From positions 2,604,001 through 2,668,000 of the forward strand of contig NZ_QTUC01000001.1 of assembly GCF_003386795.1 (NCBI RefSeq): DNA of 64,000 bases, in the 5' to 3' direction. Each line of letters opens with the position of its first letter. Positions within the stretch are counted from its first letter, which is position 1. Made by a program: the position numbers and the translations under genes. The notes below the pieces were generated by a model that had not been told where the DNA came from, made no database searches, and saw only the letters and a program-made list of their open reading frames with translations. Of this stretch, positions 61,118 to 64,000 are shown piece by piece. The stretch is from Thermasporomyces composti. Lineage in GTDB: Bacteria; Actinomycetota; Actinomycetes; Propionibacteriales; Actinopolymorphaceae.

Positions 61118-61771
61118 CTAGGCCTGCTTGGTCAGGCCGGCCTCCTGGGCGAGGATCGCCGCCTGGACGCGGGAGCGCAAGTCCAGCTTGGCGAGCACCC
61201 GTGACACGTGCGTCTTGACAGTCGCCTCGCTGATGAAGAGACGGCGGGCGATCTCTTGGTTGGACAGGCCCTCGCCCAGGCAAGCCAGGACGTCGAGCTC
61301 ACGGTCGGTCAGCGCGTCCAGGTCGGGTGGACGCCGCTCGGGAGTCCCGGCCTGGGCGGCGAAGGCGGAGAGGAGTCGGCGGGTGACGCCAGGTGCGAGC
61401 ACTCCGTCGCCGGCGGCCACCAGCCGAACAGCCTCGATGAGGCGAGGCGCCTCGACCGACTTGAGCAGGAATCCTGCGGCCCCGGCGCGCAGCGCCGCGT
61501 AGACGTACTCGTCGAGGTCGAACGTTGTCAGGACCAGGACCTCGCACACCTTGTCCTGCACGAGCTCGCGGGTGGCCTCGATCCCGTCCATGCCGGGCAT
61601 CCGGATGTCCATGAGCGTGACGGTCGGCTTGAGTGCCCGCGCCATGCGCACGGCGGTCTCGCCGTCGGCGGCTTCGCCCACGACCTCGATGTCGTCCGCG
61701 CCGTTGAGGATGAGGACCAGGCCCGCGCGAATCGCGGCGTGGTCGTCGGCGACGAGGACCTTGATGCTCAC
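61118..61771 (-). CDS. NarL/LuxR-type response regulator
   Basis: The product has 217 residues: receiver KVLVADDHAAIRAGLVL with acceptor Asp in TLMDIRMPGMDG, Lys in AAGFLLKSV, and an LuxR helix-turn-helix (LTDRELDVLACLGEGLSNQ, then RLFISEATVKTHVSRVL). GTG start overlaps the sensor stop (GTGA), so translation of both is coupled. The target genes are not evident here. Confidence 0.95.
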   Translation of the reverse strand: MSIKVLVADDHAAIRAGLVLILNGADDIEVVGEAADGETAVRMARALKPTVTLMDIRMPGMDGIEATRELVQDKVCEVLVLTTFDLDEYVYAALRAGAAGFLLKSVEAPRLIEAVRLVAAGDGVLAPGVTRRLLSAFAAQAGTPERRPPDLDALTDRELDVLACLGEGLSNQEIARRLFISEATVKTHVSRVLAKLDLRSRVQAAILAQEAGLTKQA

Positions 61772-63087
61772 GGATTCCACCCCTTCGTCGGTAGGACCGC
61801 TCGGACCCGCCACGCGCCGCCGTCGGGACCGACGTCGAGCGTGCCGCCGACCGCCTCGGCGCGTTCCCGCATGCTGATCAACCCGGTTCCCGTTCGATCC
61901 GCCTCGCTGGTTGGCGTCGCGCCGGTCGCTGTACTGAGGTCGTTCGTGACCTCCACCACCAGGTGACCGTCGCTCTGCTCCACACTCAGTGTCGCCTTGG
62001 CCCCTGGCGCGTGCTTGACGGCGTTCGTCAGCGCCTCCTGCACGATCCGGTACGCGGCCTGGTCGACGGCGGCGGGCAGCGACCCATCGGTGGACGCGGT
62101 GGCGAGCACGCCCTGAGTGTGTGCGCCGTCCGGCTCAGGGTCGGGGCCCGCCACCGAGGTGGGCTCACCGCCCACGACCGGCAGGTTCGACCTGACCTCC
62201 ACGCGCAGGCCGCCGGCGCGAGCCGATTCGACGAGGCGACCCACATCGCGCAGCCGCGCCGGTGCGACGAGCGAGTCCTCGTCGTCGGACCGCAGCATCC
62301 GGATCATGGCGCGCATCTCGGTCAGGGAGGAGACGGCGTTCTCCCGCACGGCCTCGAGGACCTTTCGGACCGTGGCGGGGTCCTTGTCGGCCATCGACAG
62401 CACCGCCTCGGACTGGATCGCGATCGCGGACAGGTGACCCGCGACCACGTCGTGCAGGTCCCGCGCCATCCGGGCCCGTTCGGCCGAGATGGCCGCGCGT
62501 CGGTCGAGCTCCGCGATCCGGGCGAGCTGTTCGGACCGCTCGCGTTCGGCCGCCACCATCTCGCGGTGCTGTCGGATGTTCATCGCCCACCACACCGGGA
62601 CGATGGGCAGCGCGCCGACCCCCCAGGCGAGGACCAACGCTTGGCGCCAGTCGCCTGTCAACGCGAACGTGACGACGCCCGAGCCGACGAGGATCACCGC
62701 CGCGAGCACGACCATGGCCCGACTGGTTCGACGTGACCCGTAGAGGGTCGCGGCGAAGAGCTGGTCCATGACGACGAGGAGGAGGGGGACAGAACTCCCG
62801 AAAGTGCCGTTGACGGACAGTGCCGCGGCGAGGGCGATGGCCGTCATGCCGATCGTGAGGGCGAGGATGGGTCGCCGTGCTCGAAGGATCGAGCCACAGC
62901 ACGCGAACGCCAGGACCGACAACTGGACGCTGAGGGGAACCTCGACCTCACCGGAGACCAGCATGTCGAACCCGGCGAGGTAGAGCAGCGCCCCGCAGGT
63001 GAAGAGCGCGGCGGCGACGAGCGGATCGCGCCAAGGCTCGCGCAGCCACCACCTCAGATGCGGGCGCGGGTCGGGCACAGCGTTCAT
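61768..63087 (-). CDS. Sensor histidine kinase (HisKA_3)
   Basis: The product has 439 residues. About five to six membrane helices in residues ~20-170, then a coiled dimer region (MVAAERERSEQLARIAELD), the HisKA_3 phospho-acceptor ARDLHDVVAGHLSAIAIQ, and an ATPase end with ALTNAVKHAPGA (N-box) and GTGLISMRERAEAVGG (G-box). It phosphorylates the coupled NarL-type regulator. ATG 63087; the large antisense frame upstream is not part of it. Confidence 0.93.
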   Translation of the reverse strand: MNAVPDPRPHLRWWLREPWRDPLVAAALFTCGALLYLAGFDMLVSGEVEVPLSVQLSVLAFACCGSILRARRPILALTIGMTAIALAAALSVNGTFGSSVPLLLVVMDQLFAATLYGSRRTSRAMVVLAAVILVGSGVVTFALTGDWRQALVLAWGVGALPIVPVWWAMNIRQHREMVAAERERSEQLARIAELDRRAAISAERARMARDLHDVVAGHLSAIAIQSEAVLSMADKDPATVRKVLEAVRENAVSSLTEMRAMIRMLRSDDEDSLVAPARLRDVGRLVESARAGGLRVEVRSNLPVVGGEPTSVAGPDPEPDGAHTQGVLATASTDGSLPAAVDQAAYRIVQEALTNAVKHAPGAKATLSVEQSDGHLVVEVTNDLSTATGATPTSEADRTGTGLISMRERAEAVGGTLDVGPDGGAWRVRAVLPTKGWNP

Positions 63088-63324
63088 CTCAGCACGGGCG
63101 ATAGGTCGGAAGCGTCCGTCGAACGCCTGATCAGGCCGCGCGAGCGTCCGACGAAAGGAGGACGCCCGGATGGTACGTCGTCCTGACGACCCGTGGACCC
63201 CTGACCCAGCACGCTGGTGGCGGCCCGGAGGCGACCCGTCCGGGCTGGGCGAGGCCAGCCGCCACCGCACCGCTCTCTCGTCTCGGCAACGCACCCGTAG
63301 GGATCCATGGAGGGGGGAAGCTCC

Positions 63325-64000
63325 GTGCCTGCCGCATCCCGGCGCCTCGACGTGCTGGACATCCTGCGTGGGCTCGCGATCGTCGGAACTTTCGGCACGA
63401 ACGTCTGGATCTTCACGAACCCGGCCGGCCCTCCGGACGCCCTCGCCAGCCTGCCGTCCCTGGATTCCCTCGCCGGGGCTGTGGAGACGGCGATCCGGTT
63501 CGTCTTCAACGGCAAGGCGCTGGCTCTGCTGACCTTGCTCTTCGGCGTGGGTCTGGAGCTGCAGTACCGGTCCGCGCGCCGCCGGGGCAACCGGTGGCCG
63601 GGCTGGTACCTGTGGCGAGCGGGTCTGCTGTTCTGCGAGGGTTTGCTGCACTACGTCCTGGTCTTCGAGTTCGACGTGCTCATGGGGTACGCGGTGGCCT
63701 CGATGGTCGTGGCGTACCTCGTGGGACGTAGCGACCGGGCGGTGCGGTGGTGGATGGTCGGCGCCGGCACGCTGCACGTCGCCTTCATCAGCCTGCTGAC
63801 CCTGGGGTTGCTGGCCACGCCGCCGGAGGTGAAGGAGCAGCCGCTCGTGGCGCCGAGTCGGCCGGACCTGTTCAGCCACGGCGGCTACGCGGAGCAGGTG
63901 GCGGACCGGCTCGCTTTGGCGCCGGCGTACCGGAGCGAGTCGGTCCTGATCATGCCGCTCTGCATCGTGCTGTTCCTCGCTGGCTCACGACTTCTGCGTG
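63325..64000 (+). CDS. DUF418 membrane protein, cut by window edge
   Basis: The first 225 codons are visible. RRLDVLDILRGLAIVGTFGT and NGKALALLTLLFGVGLELQY match the DUF418 family (multi-pass membrane proteins with a DLLRG start), with about five helices so far. GTG 63325 follows GGAGGGGGGAAG at 5 bases; ATG 63307 lies before that site and is less likely. Function unknown. It diverges from the two-component genes and the rest lies beyond 64000. Confidence 0.85.
   Translation, partial: MPAASRRLDVLDILRGLAIVGTFGTNVWIFTNPAGPPDALASLPSLDSLAGAVETAIRFVFNGKALALLTLLFGVGLELQYRSARRRGNRWPGWYLWRAGLLFCEGLLHYVLVFEFDVLMGYAVASMVVAYLVGRSDRAVRWWMVGAGTLHVAFISLLTLGLLATPPEVKEQPLVAPSRPDLFSHGGYAEQVADRLALAPAYRSESVLIMPLCIVLFLAGSRLLR

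Overview
The window comes from a high-GC Gram-positive actinomycete. The evidence is very GC-rich codon third positions, many GTG starts, ATGA and GTGA overlaps, leaderless starts, a DivIVA-like coiled-coil protein, DUF485/ActP/Acs acetate genes, an ssd-tadABC locus, a MFS-dTMP kinase fusion and a 6C-type small RNA. From memory of Mycobacterium tuberculosis, the order HAD phosphatase, 6C RNA, ssd, tadA-B-C, DUF4244 pilin, TadE/TadG-like proteins, DUF1998 helicase, then topA and holB matches the Rv3661-Rv3644c stretch, so the core is ancestral backbone. Genus cannot be fixed by eye; a Nocardioidaceae or Actinopolymorphaceae relative would fit.

Layout. 1-5.1 kb: DivIVA-like protein, MOSC protein, a lower-GC pair of secreted proteins (DUF6318 plus a PKD-like protein), and a YtrA-type GntR regulator coupled to a DUF1648 membrane protein. 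5.1-13 kb (mostly minus strand): quinone oxidoreductase, acetyl-CoA synthetase with a strong terminator, acetate symporter with its DUF485 partner, an ECF sigma factor coupled to a membrane-anchored partner, and a small secreted protein. 13-16.2 kb: Nudix, methyltransferase, HAD-IB phosphatase. 16.2-22.7 kb: 6C-like RNA followed by a Flp/Tad pilus locus whose first five reading frames are chained by 4-bp ATGA overlaps, one of them a 59-codon Arg-rich micro-ORF. 22.4-38.4 kb: housekeeping block with DUF1998 helicase, STAS anti-anti-sigma factor, K+-independent H+-pyrophosphatase, methyltransferase, topA, MFS-Tmk fusion, holB and a lipoprotein peptidase.

38.7-41.8 kb: tRNA-Thr(CGT) carrying a decayed actinomycete integrative and conjugative element. 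It holds an integrase reduced to its C-terminal half, an FtsK/TraB-like gene broken by a frameshift, a nonsense codon and a deletion, a small zinc-ribbon-like ORF, a Pra-like gene, and an intact XRE regulator overlapping a CutA-like gene. An array of four palindromes spaced 22-23 bp lies between the divergent Pra-like and XRE genes. An att-like repeat of the tRNA end closes the element.

41.8-64 kb: accessory and metabolic genes. These include a DHFR-like reductase, a nucleotidyltransferase-like protein, GNATs, a HAD hydrolase, Nudix, NamZ-type muramidase, a glycosidase relic, SRPBCC, MarR with a divergent FAD oxidoreductase and palindromic operators, a Nei-like glycosylase lacking one zinc cysteine, secreted hydrolases (PhoD, TIM-barrel, DUF6528), an orphan MurD-like ligase with a HIT protein, a two-component system, and the start of a DUF418 membrane protein cut by the window edge.
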